Shown one piece after another: positions 33,565-46,177 of a stretch of 64,000 bases of DNA (its first letter is position 1; every line of letters begins with the position of its first letter). This DNA is from Buxus sempervirens (lineage: Eukaryota > Streptophyta > Magnoliopsida > Buxales > Buxaceae). The translations under genes and the position numbers were made by a program. The stretch spans positions 35,707,942 through 35,771,941 of the forward strand of contig OX387188.1 of assembly GCA_947561395.2 (NCBI GenBank), in the 5' to 3' direction. The notes below the pieces were generated by a model. That model was not told the DNA's origin and made no database searches. It saw only the letters and a program-made list of their open reading frames with translations.

Positions 33565-34641
33565 ATGCATCAACCCCGGCTCTTCCCGCTTTCACTAACC
33601 TTCCACCTTGCCATAATTATCATCTTCTCCTTCAGTCTTTCACTATCTTGGGGCAATGAAAACAAACAATCCACAGGCTGTGGACATCTATTGAGCTGTG
33701 GGAGCATAACACATGTGGGTTACCCTTTCTGGGGGAATGGTCGACCTGATTACTGTGGGCGTCCAGGGTTCTTTCTTAATTGCCTAGATGACCATGCACA
33801 GATACAGATCATGTCCCAAAAATTCAGAGTTTTGGAGATCAACCAAACAAACTCGATCATGAGAGTTGCCCGGATGGATTCTGGAATGTTTCATGTCTTG
33901 GGCAGTTCATTAACACCACCCTCGACTACACCCTCTTTGATTATGGTCCCAACAATGCAAACCTCACTATCTTATATGGTTGTAGTCGTACCACCGGCAA
34001 CAAGAGTTCAAAACCGGAAGAGAATCAGCTCAATTGTAATTCGAATTGCGGAATTGCGCTCTTTGTATTTGATAAAACTCTAAAGAATGATCAACTTGGA
34101 GACCTTGCCAACAGTACATGCAATCAGTGGCGGAATCACCTTAGAGCTAGAGGGGCAATTGCCCCCCCTAAAATTTTATTTTTTAATTTAAAATATATTT
34201 TTTCCTATATGTTTTAATTGAAATTTATGTTTTGCCCCCTCTAAAATTTCTGTTTTTCTCCCCAACTCATTAAAATTTTTATATTTCATGAGAAGTGTTA
34301 ATTGAAAATTTTTTTTGCCCTCTCAGATTTGGAGTCCTGGTTCCACCACTGCATGCAATGAGAGCGTGGTAGTTCCAGTTCTCCGAACAGCTGCAGAGTC
34401 AGTGACATCTAGTCCTTTAGATCTCCAAGCTGCTTTGAATGTGGGTTTCAACTTGAAGTATGGAGTCGAAATTAACCACAATGCATGTTCGCGATGTGTT
34501 GATTCTGGTGGAAGATATGGATATGATCGGCGTAAAAATGCATCCATCTGCTTTTGCAGTGATCAGGCTTATTCTTATTCGGTTGCCTGTCCTCAGACCG
34601 CGGGTACATATTTATGTGTAGATTCCAGTCAGTATATATAG
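33565..34641 (+). pseudogene. Type-D LRK10-like ectodomain pseudogene E6
   Basis: A clear signal peptide (MHQPRLFPLSLTFHLAIIII) is followed by GUB_WAK_bind (LSCGSITHVGYPFWGNGRPDYCG). A one-base deletion near 33880 (GATTCTGG where GATTTCTGG would keep frame) shifts the frame. The correct reading continues in another frame as FWNVSCLGQFINTTLDYTLF to LANSTCN, where a MITE (34125-34351) interrupts it. After the MITE the WAK_assoc part resumes (NESVVVPVLRTA...ICFCSDQAY). The exon therefore has two independent lesions. No kinase exon follows before the next ectodomain. Confidence 0.88.
34125..34351. mobile_element. hAT-like MITE (227 bp) inside E6
   Basis: Ends CAGTGGCGGAATCAC and GTTCCACCACTG (reverse complement CAGTGGTGGAAC) form an imperfect inverted repeat. 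It is flanked by the 8-bp duplication CATGCAAT at 34117-34124 and 34352-34359. Noncoding and AT-rich inside. Confidence 0.85.
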
Positions 34642-36143
34642 TGCTGTGTTCATTTTTGTGCTGGTTTATTTTCTCAAATCTTTGATTTGTTTCATGAACA
34701 TTTGGGAATGAGATCAACATCTTTGGTGCAACAATCACCATCAAATTTTCTTTTGATATAAAAGAAAACAACAAATTGACGATGATCAGTTGAACAATGA
34801 ATCTTAGACATAAAGTACTTGATGGCTTACTGATTTGACAATGTTCATAAGTGGTCATGATTTGTTTCTTTTTATAACTCCCCGATTAGTTCAAATTGAT
34901 TATACCAAGGATCAGTTCGATTGTATTCACCATACTTAAATTTTGCTCTTTTGATATAGTTTATCCTGACTAAACACATGCTTTTCCTTTTTCCACTTGG
35001 GAAGAATTCAAGGGAGTAATTCTGTCTTTCCATTGTAACTCTCCCCATGTCCAGTCCATGAATTTTCTAACATGTTAGAAAAGTCTAAAATCCTTAGGTC
35101 AATGTTGCTCATGTGCGATAACTTTCGTGATAACTTAAATACATATATATATTAAATAAATTAGTCTGAAGCACTCAAGGGGAAGGTAAGAGAATGCGTG
35201 AATTTATGAACTTCTAATTATTGAAGTTCCTGTACATTATGAACACTGGGAAAATGTTATTGTCAATTGAAGGAATCTTCAAAGATTCCTGTTGCTTGCT
35301 TGAATTTTACAAAAAAATTTTTAGTTTATTAGTGGAACCCAAGGGGAAAACATAAACAAACACAAAAACAGAAAATAATAAATAAATAAATAAAATGGAT
35401 CTCACTAGAATTAAAAACAAAAGTCAAACACAAACCACATGCATCATATTATCACCGAATTATTCTAATTCGGCACCTCCCTCCCCACCTCTATAGTCTT
35501 CCTCTATTATCTCATCTCTGTTGAGTTGCTTTATGTTGGGCCCTTTACTTTGCATATTTTAATACAATTTTAAAATATGAATTGAGGTTGTGTTAATTGG
35601 GACATTTTACTAAACATTAAAGAGATAAACAATGACCTGAAGACTACAATTATTAACACCCTTTGCTATTAATTAGTGCATCCAAGCTTTCTCTTTGCAA
35701 AAGTAAAACGTAGAGAGCAAAAGGAGATGGTATCCCCTGCAACTCACCAAATTAAAACAAAGAATTGAAGTAAGGATATTCTTTTTTTTTTATAATGAAT
35801 TGAAGGATATCAATTCTTTTGGTTTACTCCAGGGCTTTAATATGGTAATTACTCGGTTTGTGTAGGACGGTGGGACTGCTCAAGCCCCAGGGATTAGTCA
35901 GAGATGCGGGCAAAGCTAGCCCGGACATCCCGAGCTTGTTAAAAGACAAAAAAATTTGGCAACCTGCTTCCTCTATGGTAGGTGAGCTGGGGATCTTCGA
36001 TCACCGTCTACAAGTATGTAGGAATCATCTTCCTCTTTGTTTCGTTTCTTTAAGTCCGACTATACTGTATATGTACTCTCTACGCATCAGCCGTTCGTCA
36101 TATCTCCCAGAATTCCTAGTCTCTAAGCTTCCACTCCACAAAA
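34642..36143. other. Spacer with relic of an E8-type upstream region
   Basis: No supported gene. About 35230-35560 matches the upstream region of the ectodomain at 46178 (GAAGGAATCTTC, AACATAAACAAA, ACAGAAAATAA, CACTAGAATT landmarks in the same order), but the ectodomain itself is missing. An AATA microsatellite lies near 35377. The last 150 bp is type-B-like leader of the next gene. Confidence 0.5.
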
Positions 36144-39100
36144 ATGCACCCCCATCTTCCCCCATCATCCCTTCTTTTCACAGGGATCTTCACCTTCTTC
36201 TTTCTGGGCGTTCCAATAGCCTTGGGAGACAATGATGCATACGCGGCGTGCAGTCGTGTGTTCAAATGCGGAGACATACAGAACGTCTCTTATCCTTTCT
36301 GGGGAGGTGATCGACCGGCTTACTGTGGTCATCCCCAGTTCGGGCTCCGGTGCAACCAAGGCAACTATACCGTGATCGACATGATGTCTGTCACGTACCG
36401 CGTTCTGTCAGTGAATCAAATCAACCGGAGTCTGGTAATAGCTCGACCGGACTTGTGGGACGATCCTTGTACGTATAATTATATTAATACCACACTTGAT
36501 CAGAGCCTCTTCTCCCAATCCTCCAATACTGGCAAGGTGGCTTTGTTCTACAATTGCAGCTCCTGCAACTACTCAACCAATCTGATTCCGGGCGTATCGC
36601 TTAAGAACATATTTATCTGTCCCATCGGGAATGGTGAGGGGAGCGATGCTTGCTTCGTATACGACGAGTACATCTCGCCCTTTAGAGAAGTTGCAGATGG
36701 GACATGCCAGAAGAACATCGAAGTCCCAGTTCGAGAACCGGGTCGTGTCGACCTCAGGCGAAATCCCGATATAAGGGTTCTGCAGAGAGTTTTGAAGGAG
36801 GGTTTTGAGGTGGTCTACACTGAAGCCATCACCGATGCGTGTGTTAATTGTGGGGTTTCCGGTGGGAGCTGTGGACGCAACTTGGAATCTCAACAACCCG
36901 TTTGCTTTTGCAGAGATCTGCCTTACCCACAAACGTGTTCTGCTTCTTCCTCAGGATCATCAGGTACGCAAGCCTTTGTGCCCTCTAATTTGTTTGATCA
37001 CAATATTAAAATCGATTACTGAAGCTGCAAGGCTGCGTTTGGTAATTATTTATTTACTTTTTGCAACATTTCTCTATGATACATTGCTAGTGTGTATACC
37101 ATATCCATCTCCTCTGTCTGGAATGTTGAATCAAATGGGCTAATGCCAAATTGGTGTGCACAGCAGTTCAATGCCAATTTAAGAAATAAGGATACAAGTT
37201 CATCAAACTGATTAAGCAACATTTAAGAAAAAATTTGGGTACCTTTGGTGCACGGATGGAAATCTTCTGCAGCCAAATTGTGAGGTAGAGACCTTCATCC
37301 GTGAAATTGGGGGCAATCATCCAAGTTGAGGAAAAGAAAATGTTTTGATTTGGATTCTATTATCACTGGCATTTATCTATTATGATAATCATCCACCATC
37401 CATTACCTGTACTAAAAGCTGATCCCTTGCAACTGTGAATGGTGAAACCATTGTTAGATCACGTACCATGGCAACAATCACAGGATAATGACCCTGATTT
37501 TGCTTTTACCAGGCCAGAATGTCAAAATAATCCATTTCTTATTTACTTAAAAATTCTAATTGGGTGCTATCTATGTAGGTCATCAATTATGATGATGCAC
37601 TACCAGTTGTTAATTGTTTTCCCCTTCTAAAACTTTTTAAATTCCAAGGCAATCAAAAAAGGGGTGTTCAAGTGTCGTTTAGTTTTGTCAATATCTGTTG
37701 TGCACTAAATGTTCATTTTTTTTATTACATTTATTGCATCTAAAAACATTCTAATCCTATTGATTTAATTCTAGGATCTATTATGGTTGTGCACTAAATA
37801 TAAAGAGGTAATTCTTCTCAATATTTTAAAATTTTGCTTCCGTTGCTATATAGATACTAGCACAGACTGGTTTCTTTCTATTACGTTCAACAATACAACT
37901 TATATTCTATAATATATTCAAAATGCATGGGAATGTTGGATAATTAATCCCAAATAGAACTTTATTCCGTTGCTACCTTAGTTTATATTCGAGTTAAATT
38001 TTTGTAGAGAACTGATAATTTTATGATTTTTACTGTAGGAAGGAGATGGATAAGAAGGCTTAATTTTTCAATATTTTTCAATACAACTTATTTTATGATT
38101 TTTACCTCAAGTTAAATCGTTGGTATTTTTTATTTAATATTTTTCAATCATGATAAATAATCTATACCATTCTTACAATTGTGCTTTGAATTTTCCCTTG
38201 TGTCCTTAGCCACCACGTCTTTCTTTAACTACAGGCCTTCTTTGTGGTGCTTCTGGAACTGCAATTACAGTAGCTTTTATTATTTTATTCCGCTGCTTGA
38301 GGAAAGGAAAAATGGAGAACAAAAATGTTGAGGAATTTTTGAGGAATTATGGATCCATCACTCCAAGAAGATATAATTATTCAGACATCAAGTTAATGAC
38401 CAATTCCTTTAAGGAAAAACTAGGCCAAGGAGGCTATGGAAGTGTCTACAAAGGAAAATTACATGACGGTTGTCTAGTGGCAGTTAAGTTCTTGAAAGAG
38501 TTGAAAGGAAATGGAGAAGAATTTATCAATGAGGTTGCAAGTATTAGTAAGACTTCCCATGTTAATATTGTCACTCTTTCGGGTTTCTGTTTTGACGGCC
38601 AAAAAAGAGCTCTCATCTATGAGTTCATGCCTAATGGATCTTTGGAGAAGTTCATATACGATAAGAAACCATTGACATCAGATCATCTCCTTGGTTGGAA
38701 AACACTACACCAAATTGCTACTGGCATTGCTCGAGGACTAGAGTACCTGCATCGTGGTTGCAACACACGCATTTTGCATTTTGACATAAAGCCTCATAAC
38801 ATTCTTTTAGACGAAGAGTTCTCTCCAAAGATTTCTGATTTTGGCCTTGCTAAGCTATGCACTAGAAAAGAGAGTGCTATATCAATGTTGGCTGCAAGAG
38901 GTACCGTCGGTTACATTGCCCCTGAGGTCTTTTCTAGACAGTTTGGTCATGTCTCACACAAATCTGATGTCTATAGCTATGGAATGATGGTTCTAGAAAT
39001 GGTTGGGGTTAGAAATAAGGCTGATCAAGTTACAGGTAATACCAGTGACGAATATTTTCCATATTGGATTTACAGGCATCTTAATCTATCCGGCCATCTA

Positions 39101-39343
39101 GCTCTGCATGGAATTTCTACTGAGAAGGATGACGAAATTGCAAGAAAGATGGTTTTAGTGGGTTTGTGGTGCATACAAACTAATCCATCAGATCGGCCAT
39201 CGATCAGCAAAGTGCTGGAGATGTTGGAAGGAGACCTTGAATCCCTGAAAATCCCACCCAAGCCTTTCTTGTCTTCTCCTCCAAGATCACCAGCAAGTTC
39301 ACCCACCAGATCGACCTCATCAAAACAGTCTACAATATTGTAA
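36144..39343 (+). CDS. LRK10-like receptor kinase gene E7-K3 (exon 2 lost)
   Basis: Exon 1 (36144-36963) encodes a signal peptide ([20 protein letters not shown]), GUB_WAK_bind ([23 protein letters not shown]) and WAK_assoc (GFEVVYTEA...SCGRNL...VCFCRDLPYP), with donor CAG|GTACGC. The kinase exon (38235-39343) starts GLLCGASGTAITVAFIILFR and has [29 protein letters not shown] and GTVGYIAPE. The position of the usual 33-bp exon (about 38040-38072) is mutated: no donor and an in-frame TAA. Because that exon is phase 1-1, direct joining of exon 1 to the kinase exon keeps frame and gives 642 aa. The leader resembles type B while the body resembles types A/C, so exon 1 looks mosaic. Other oddities: SGFCFDG for LGFCFDG, and FSPKISDF for FCPKISDF. 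Confidence 0.82.
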
Positions 39344-40685
39344 GAATTATTTTTGTGCAAGATCAGTGTATTTAACAGACTCCACTGAATGGAGTCATAG
39401 TATAAAGATACAATTTTTTTTCAATTGTAGACTGTGACAACCACAACAACAAGCATTATCAAAGAGATATCAAAGCAATTGCACAGGTCAATTTCGAAGC
39501 AGTATATTCTCTTAAGCAGTAATGTATTTGTAGACTAAAAATATTAAAAATATGTATCTTCCAAGTTTGTTTGTGACAGTCCAAAATTATGAAAAGAGGA
39601 TATGAATAATTCATGAGCATTCTTCATGAAATTTTAGTCAAAATTTAATTCTAAGATCACTTCGATTTTCATGTAATTCTGTCATTTAAAGATCCAACCA
39701 AGCAGCTGCTCAAATTTCATCCGTTGCAAATTTCGGCCCAGTACAGCAAGCATCATAAAATGTCGCACAAAATGGAAACTCTCTTGAAAGTCTGCTTCAG
39801 CTTCCATTTAAAAGTTCCACCAAAAAGATGGAAAGAAACAGTAGAATGATCTGCAAAGCTAGCACTTTAACCCCCTTTCTATGCTAGTCGCCAAGATCAT
39901 TGATAACAGAAAATTTTTACCATTAACAGAACATTAAAGAATCTAGAATGACCTAAAAAAGCATGCTTCGAGAAACAATGTAATCCCCAAAATGGGATCA
40001 GGAATGCCAGGGTAGTCAAGAGATTTTACCAGCGTAAACAAATTGCTGTGTGTGGGTGTCATCCTTGACTGTGTGTGGGATCAGATGAGCACTCCCTCAA
40101 CCACAGCAGCAAATAAATTATGAAAAAGATGAATTACTTAGATATCCCTAGAGTTTGCCAATAACATATACTTCAGTCAAGGACAGAGTGAAGATTGATT
40201 CAAATCACTCATGAACAAGTGAAGATCTCCAAATAAATTACTCGTGAACAAGTGAGATTCTCCAAATGAACTGCCATATTTGAAGCCAAATCCTCAGATT
40301 TCTAAATTCAAAGTATAATAATTTTCAAACAATTACCAATCTTGTGGGTGTCATCCTGGTAATTGATCTGGTTAATCATTGGTTTCAAGTGACTGGAACT
40401 ATCTCAAATTCTGAGAGTAAAAGACAATATCTAATTGAAAGCTTGACCAATGCATTTGGGGCTACAAAGATTGTCTTATCAAAGTTTCACTCGTTCACAA
40501 AACGACTTTCCACATAAGTAAAAAGTGCTTTCAAAGTAAAAACAAGCACTCAATTAAGATTCGCCAAATGTAACCCTGGCACAAGAAGTGAGATATATCA
40601 AATGGATTATGGAATTTTCATGAGACCTAGGGCTAGGGTGAACTATTCTTACGTACATTTCTCCATCGGCCTTTATAATAACTAA
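39344..40685. other. K3 3' flank
   Basis: No supported gene. This is the uninterrupted version of the kinase 3' flank. It preserves the empty sites of the young Copia (39712) and of the Harbinger element (about 40425), which fixes the boundaries of both insertions behind K1. Confidence 0.6.
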
Positions 40686-41712
40686 GGCTCCATTTGTTTC
40701 GATGTAAAATCTAATGCAGAAAATGTTTTTAGCGAAAAATGGGGTTTTTCATGTGTTTGTTTCCATGTAAAATATAATACAGTGTAAAATGATTTTTCTA
40801 AAAGATAGCTATTTTCCGGAAAATGACTTACCATTGAAAATCCCGTATGTCATTTTCTGGAAAATGACATACCATTTAAATGTGGGTGCAACTCGGTTAT
40901 TTCGGGTTGAGGCCAACCCAATACCAAACCAAAAATATTTATAGTCGAACCAAACCGAACTGAATTGAAAACCGAACCGAAAATAAATAAGAAACCAAAA
41001 CCAAAACTGAACCGAACCGAATTCCATGAAATCAATTCTGTTCGGTTTGGTTCAGGTTAGTCCAACACATGCTTGTGCCCGAACTGAACCTGATTGAAAA
41101 CCAAACCGAAAATAAATAAGAAAACCAAAACCCAAACTGAACTGAGCCGAATTCCATGAAATCAATTCTATTTGGTTTGGTTTAGGTTAAACCAACACAT
41201 GCTTGTGCTCAAACAAGGGTATTGTTTGTAATATCCTCAAAGTTTAAAGTTAAACTTTCAAATTTAATATATATTCTATTATATATATAATATAAGGTAT
41301 TATATATATATAATATATTAGGTTGGTTTGGTTCGGTTTAGGCAAATATATGAATTCGGTTTGGTTTTGTTTAATCGAACATCCAACCCAAAACCAAACT
41401 GACTTGGTTCGGTTTAGAATTTTTGGACTGAAATTGAACCGAACAACTATCCACATCGAACCAAAGTCGGTTTAGGTTAGTTTTTTGGTGAACCGAACAG
41501 AGTTGCAACCCTATTTAAATGTATATATTTTTTGTTAAGTTTTCCTTTATTATTTTCATTTATTCCAAACATAAGAACATGAAAATTTCTCATTTTCAAC
41601 TCTATTTTCCATTGTCTGTCCAAACAGTTGAAAAACTTTGATTTTCCTGAAAATATTTTCCGACGTAAATGTTTTCCAAAAGAAAATGTTTTTCACCAAA
41701 ACAAACGGAGCC
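40686..41712. mobile_element. Tourist/Harbinger-like MITE split by a hAT element
   Basis: Ends GGCTCCATTTGTTT and AAACAAACGGAGCC are inverted repeats with one mismatch, flanked by TAA (40683-40685 and 41713-41715). Without the nested element it is about 390 bp, noncoding. Confidence 0.8.
40882..41512. mobile_element. hAT-like element (631 bp) nested in the MITE
   Basis: Flanked by the 8-bp duplication ATTTAAAT (40874-40881 and 41513-41520). Ends GTGGGTGCAACTC and GAGTTGCAACCCT are imperfect inverted repeats. The interior is full of GGTTTGGTTCGG and its complement CCGAACCAAACC, analogous to the repeat-packed element at 8954. Confidence 0.8.
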
Positions 41713-42107
41713 TAAAGGGGTTATACGCTTGTTGAAATTGGAAAACAAAAACGATAAGTTTCCTTTTTCCAAGTAAATTGTTACATAATAATTATTTATT
41801 TATATCTACATAACAAAATTCTATTAAAAACAAAATTTTTTATCTATTATAAATAGATAATGTATTTATTTGAATAATTATCTGCTTACATACTTATTTT
41901 AAATTGTGATAAAAATGTAAAAGGTAAAATAAAATATTATCTAAGCTTCAACAAAATCATTCGATTCGAACTATTAGGATTTGAAAAAGGTAATTACAAC
42001 TAAATGGGGTCTGTCCTTTGGGTAAAGGAAGCAATTAATTAAATCTTAGGGTTATCTTTAGAAAGTGAATGTCAGCAAGAATTCACACGGTTCATTCTAT
42101 AATAATA

Positions 42108-42280
42108 CTAGGGGAAGGGCATGCGCTATGCGCGTAGTAAAAAATTACATATTGGTAGGCAATTGGACATAATGTGTAAGTAGCTATGTGGGAGTTTAGA
42201 ATAAATAGAATTAAAGAAGCAGGGTACTTTGGGGATGGAATTTAAGTCTTCGCAGTTCCTTTTATAATAGTATGTATAGA
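42108..42280 (-). mobile_element. Small non-autonomous Helitron
   Basis: On the minus strand it starts TCTATACATACTATTATAAA and ends in CTAG, 173 bp, between A and T. Next to the CTAG end GCATGCGC-TA-TGCGCGT can form the short hairpin expected there. Confidence 0.7.
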
Positions 42281-42561
42281 TATGAAAAAATAATTACTAT
42301 AAAAGAATGAAATCAAAGAATTACTAAGGTGCATTCCCCATTAAGACAAGGCCTTTATATTTAATGTAATATATATTATGTACAATTATATGTTTATTCT
42401 ATATATATAATCATTAATACAAAAACTAAAAAATCCATCTCAGTAATTAAATCAATCAAATGATATAATCAAATTCTAAATTCTCATACACTAGATAATG
42501 ATTTTAAAAATCCAGTAGTAAAATCTGGAAAATCTAAACTTTAGAATCCAGGATTATAATT

Positions 42562-45480
42562 CTTTTTTTTATATGAAAACAGGAAATATATAAATAACTC
42601 ACAACATAGCTACTTGTCGATTACAATAGATCTAACAGCTGTTTTACCAAAGAAATCATCCAGAATAGCGGTACGAACTGGCTCCGGAGGATTTGAAACC
42701 CAAAAGCATGAATAAGCATCAAGTGTGAAATTAGCAAGCTGATCAGCGACACCATTTGCCTCTCTATACATCTTTAGAAATTTTACCGAGATGAAGAAAT
42801 TACTCAGGTGCTGCGCTTCTTGGATAAGAGATCCAATCCTCCAAGGTGTCTCAATCTTGTTGAGAAAAGCACTACCAACCGTATAAGAATCACTCTTGAT
42901 CTGAACTCTAGAAATTCTGCAGGCCAAAGCCATCTTTAATCCTTCCACCAGCGCTTGTGCCTCAGCAACCAATGCATTTGTGACCACAATTTTTTGCGCC
43001 AAAGCTCCCACAATCCGACCATCTTCATTCCTAAGGATTGCTCCAATGGCCGCCTGCCCAGTTGCTCCTCTTGCCGCTCCATCCACGTTGAGGGTGGTCC
43101 ACCCTGTCTTTGGCCTATGCCATCTGATGGTAATCTCCTCTTTCGCCGAGCCTTTACATCTTTGGTCAATTTCTGCAAGTTTTTTGGAGTCCTCCTGGAG
43201 GGACAAGAAAAGAGAAGAAGTGAGTTGCAATGAGGGTTTTAGGTTTTCAAAAATTACCTTGTTACGAGTAAGCCAAATTGCCCAGCAGAGGTTAGCCCAC
43301 GCAGCTCCCATCTGAGTGGCTTTTTCCTTACCCAGGTTCTGGTTGTCCATTATCACACTAAATACCCAATCCTTACAGTTCAGCGCCAGATGATGAGGGA
43401 TACGACCCCCACTCCACCAAACCAGATGGCCCTTGTGAACTCACACCTTAGAAAAAGATGATCACTAGATTCTTGCTCTTGAATACAAAGGGTGGACAAA
43501 TCAATCGGAACTCCGATTCTGTGGTGAAGAATGTCGTTTGTAGCATTTGCTCGATTGATACACTTCCACAAAAACATCCTTATCTTCTGTGGGCAAGGGA
43601 TCTTCCACAAGTTGAGCCATTTCCTGTTCTCAATAACACTTTCATCCACATGGGTTAGTAAACAATATGAAGAACAAACCGTGTATTTAACTGTACCTGT
43701 TCCTTCCCAAAGAATATTGTCCTTTTCTGAATATTTGTTTATTGGGATGGCCATGATGGATTCAGCAATGTTAATAGGCCAAAGTTCCTACAATCTTTGA
43801 ACATTCTAGCATCTAGACTCCTGGTCGATCAAATCAGAGATCATCAAATGTTGCTGCCCAACTTGTTGGATGGTCTGAAGTTGGTCTTCCGAGGGTCCCC
43901 AATTACTATCCATTATACAAATTTATCTCCCATTGGCTATGTTCCATCTTCTACCCACTTTCAACGTATCTCTGGATTTGCAAATGTGTTTCCATAACCA
44001 AGAATGGGAACTCCTGGGCTACGTTTGCAGGAAGCTTTCATCTAGACAGTACTTGCTTCTTACCAGTTTAATCCACATTTTATCTTCTTCCTTGGCAATT
44101 GCCCAAGCCACTTTAGCAAACATGGCTCTATTAATCATCTTGCAACATCGGATATTGAGCCCCCCGAGCCTCTTAGGCAAACAAATCTTCTCCCAGCAGA
44201 TAGAATGAAACGTTCTTTCTTTCTCTGGCTTGTGCCAGAAAAATTTTCTAGCTTCTCTATTGATTTTCTCTGCAATTATCTCCGGGATCTTCAAACAAGC
44301 CATATAATACTGAGCAGAAGAAATAAGAGCAGAATTTATCAAAGTAGTTCTCCCTCCTTGGGACAGCAGGTTAGCTTTCCAACCCACCAACTTGGCATTG
44401 ATTCTATCCACCAGCTCCTTAAAGTGTTTCGATTTTGGCACTTCCAAGAAGGTTGGAATTTCCAGGTACTTTCCAGGCCTTTTAGTAGGTCTCACCCCAA
44501 AAAATCTAGCCAAATTGCTTTTTTCCTGGCCCTTAACACAAGGACTCAGGAACAATTCAGACTTACCAGAATTAAAACTGTGCCCGGCAAGCTCACAAAA
44601 CCCAGTAACAATCTCATTAAAGTTTCTCAAGTTTCTGGAAGTAGCCCTACCAAACAGAAGTAAGTCATCGGCAAACATGAGATGACTGATTGGCTCAGCC
44701 ACTCTGTTAACCTTGATGCCATGAATGTAGTTGTTACTTTCAACTCTAAGTAACATTAAGGACATAATTTGTTGGGAGATGATAAAGATGTATGGGGAGA
44801 GGGGGTCACCCTGCCTAATCCCCTTGGTAGGATAAAATTTACGTCCAGGCTTACCATTCACAAGGATAGTATAGGAGACAGTTTTGATACAGTGCATGAT
44901 AAGCCTAATAAATCCAACATCAAATCCAAATACATTCAAAGCTTTTTCAATAAAATTCCAGCTAAGCCTATCATAGGCTTTAGTAAGATCAAGCTTCATG
45001 GCAAAGAGGCCTTTTTTACTGTTTTTCTTTTTTCCCTTGATGGTATGATAGATTTCTTGAGCCGCAATGATGTTTTCCTGAATGTTCCTACCCGGGACAA
45101 AGGCGCATTGGTGCGGGGATATTATTTTATTCATTAGGGGTCTCATTCTGTCCACTATAAGTCTAGAAATGATTTTATAGGCAAAATTGCAGAGACTAAT
45201 GGGCCTGTAATCCTACACCTTTCTTGGGTTATCAATTTTGGGGATGAGAGCAATATGGGTAAAATTGATATTGGTGTCAAAACTACCTCTCTCAAAACAG
45301 TCCTTGTCCATACTACACACATCATCCTTGATAACATCCCAATAGGACGAGTAAAACACACCCTGAAATCCGTTCGGGCCGAGCTCTTCAGTGCACCCAT
45401 TTTTTTGACAACCCCCCATATTTCCTTTGGAGTTGTCGGAGACACTGCTTGGTCGTCCCTCATGTAGATTTGACGTTATC
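42562..45480 (-). mobile_element. 5'-truncated, decayed LINE (L1-type with RNase H)
   Basis: Minus-strand order: start of the reverse transcriptase (ALIPKIDNPRKV-stop-DYRPISLCNF, 45260-45160), RT core (GIRQGDPLSPYIF, MFADDLLLFGR) 45155-44019, zf-RVT region 43754-43380 (LWKIPCPQKIRMFLWKCINR) and RNase H 43356-42610 (LNVDGAARGATGQAAIG, EAQALVEGL). The endonuclease half is missing (5' truncation near 45480). Several in-frame stops interrupt it: one in the KVSDFRP-like motif near 45210 and others between RT and zf-RVT. A short T run at 42562-42570 is the poly(A) tail on the other strand. No clear target duplication was seen. Confidence 0.88.
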
Positions 45481-46177
45481 TTGCTCCGATTTTTTTCCTT
45501 TTTTTTTTAATTCATTTTTGTTGTGGCATATTATATTTGGCACGAGGAAGACGCCATCGACTTTGTTTAATATTAATACCAAAAGGATGAACACGCCATT
45601 GACTTTGTGTAACACCAGATAGGACCTTGATTGATCTCTATTGTTACATGGTTACCCCTCCTCTGTAACAGTGGCGGAGCAATTCGTCTGAGATCTTTAG
45701 TCCTTTTCTTGTGTCAGTCTCCAATGGAGCTTGACACACATATACCTTGAATTGACTAGCTTTTCCATGTATTTAAAATCCCTTAATTAATTCAAGGAAA
45801 TATACAGCTGAAGATCTGAGAGGAATGGCTCCGTGCGCTTGCCAGGTGGGATGTCATTGTAGAAGGTTGGAGCTGTACACGTATCGAAGGTTTAAGCTTG
45901 ATGAACACAGGAAATGTTATTGTTAAGTGAAGGAATCTTCGAGCTTCTTGTTGCTTGATTGAACCACTTATGTTTTTTAAGTTTATTAGTGCTATCCAAG
46001 GGAAAAAACATAAACAAAACACAAGAACAGAAAATAAATTAATGGATTCCACTAGAATTCAAAACCAACCCCTTAAGCATTTTATATCACCAAATGACTC
46101 TTAAGTCCACACTTCTCCCTTCCCAACCTCTCGTCTTCCTCTGTTCTCTCATGTCTTCCCCATTTCTTGCATCCCAG
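45481..46177. other. Upstream region of the E8 ectodomain
   Basis: No supported gene. 45910-46130 has the same ordered motifs as 35230-35560 and is probably promoter/leader of E8. Confidence 0.45.

Noticed and set aside
35377..35396. AATA microsatellite as a functional repeat
   Set aside because: Short simple repeat typical of AT-rich spacer, nothing further supported.
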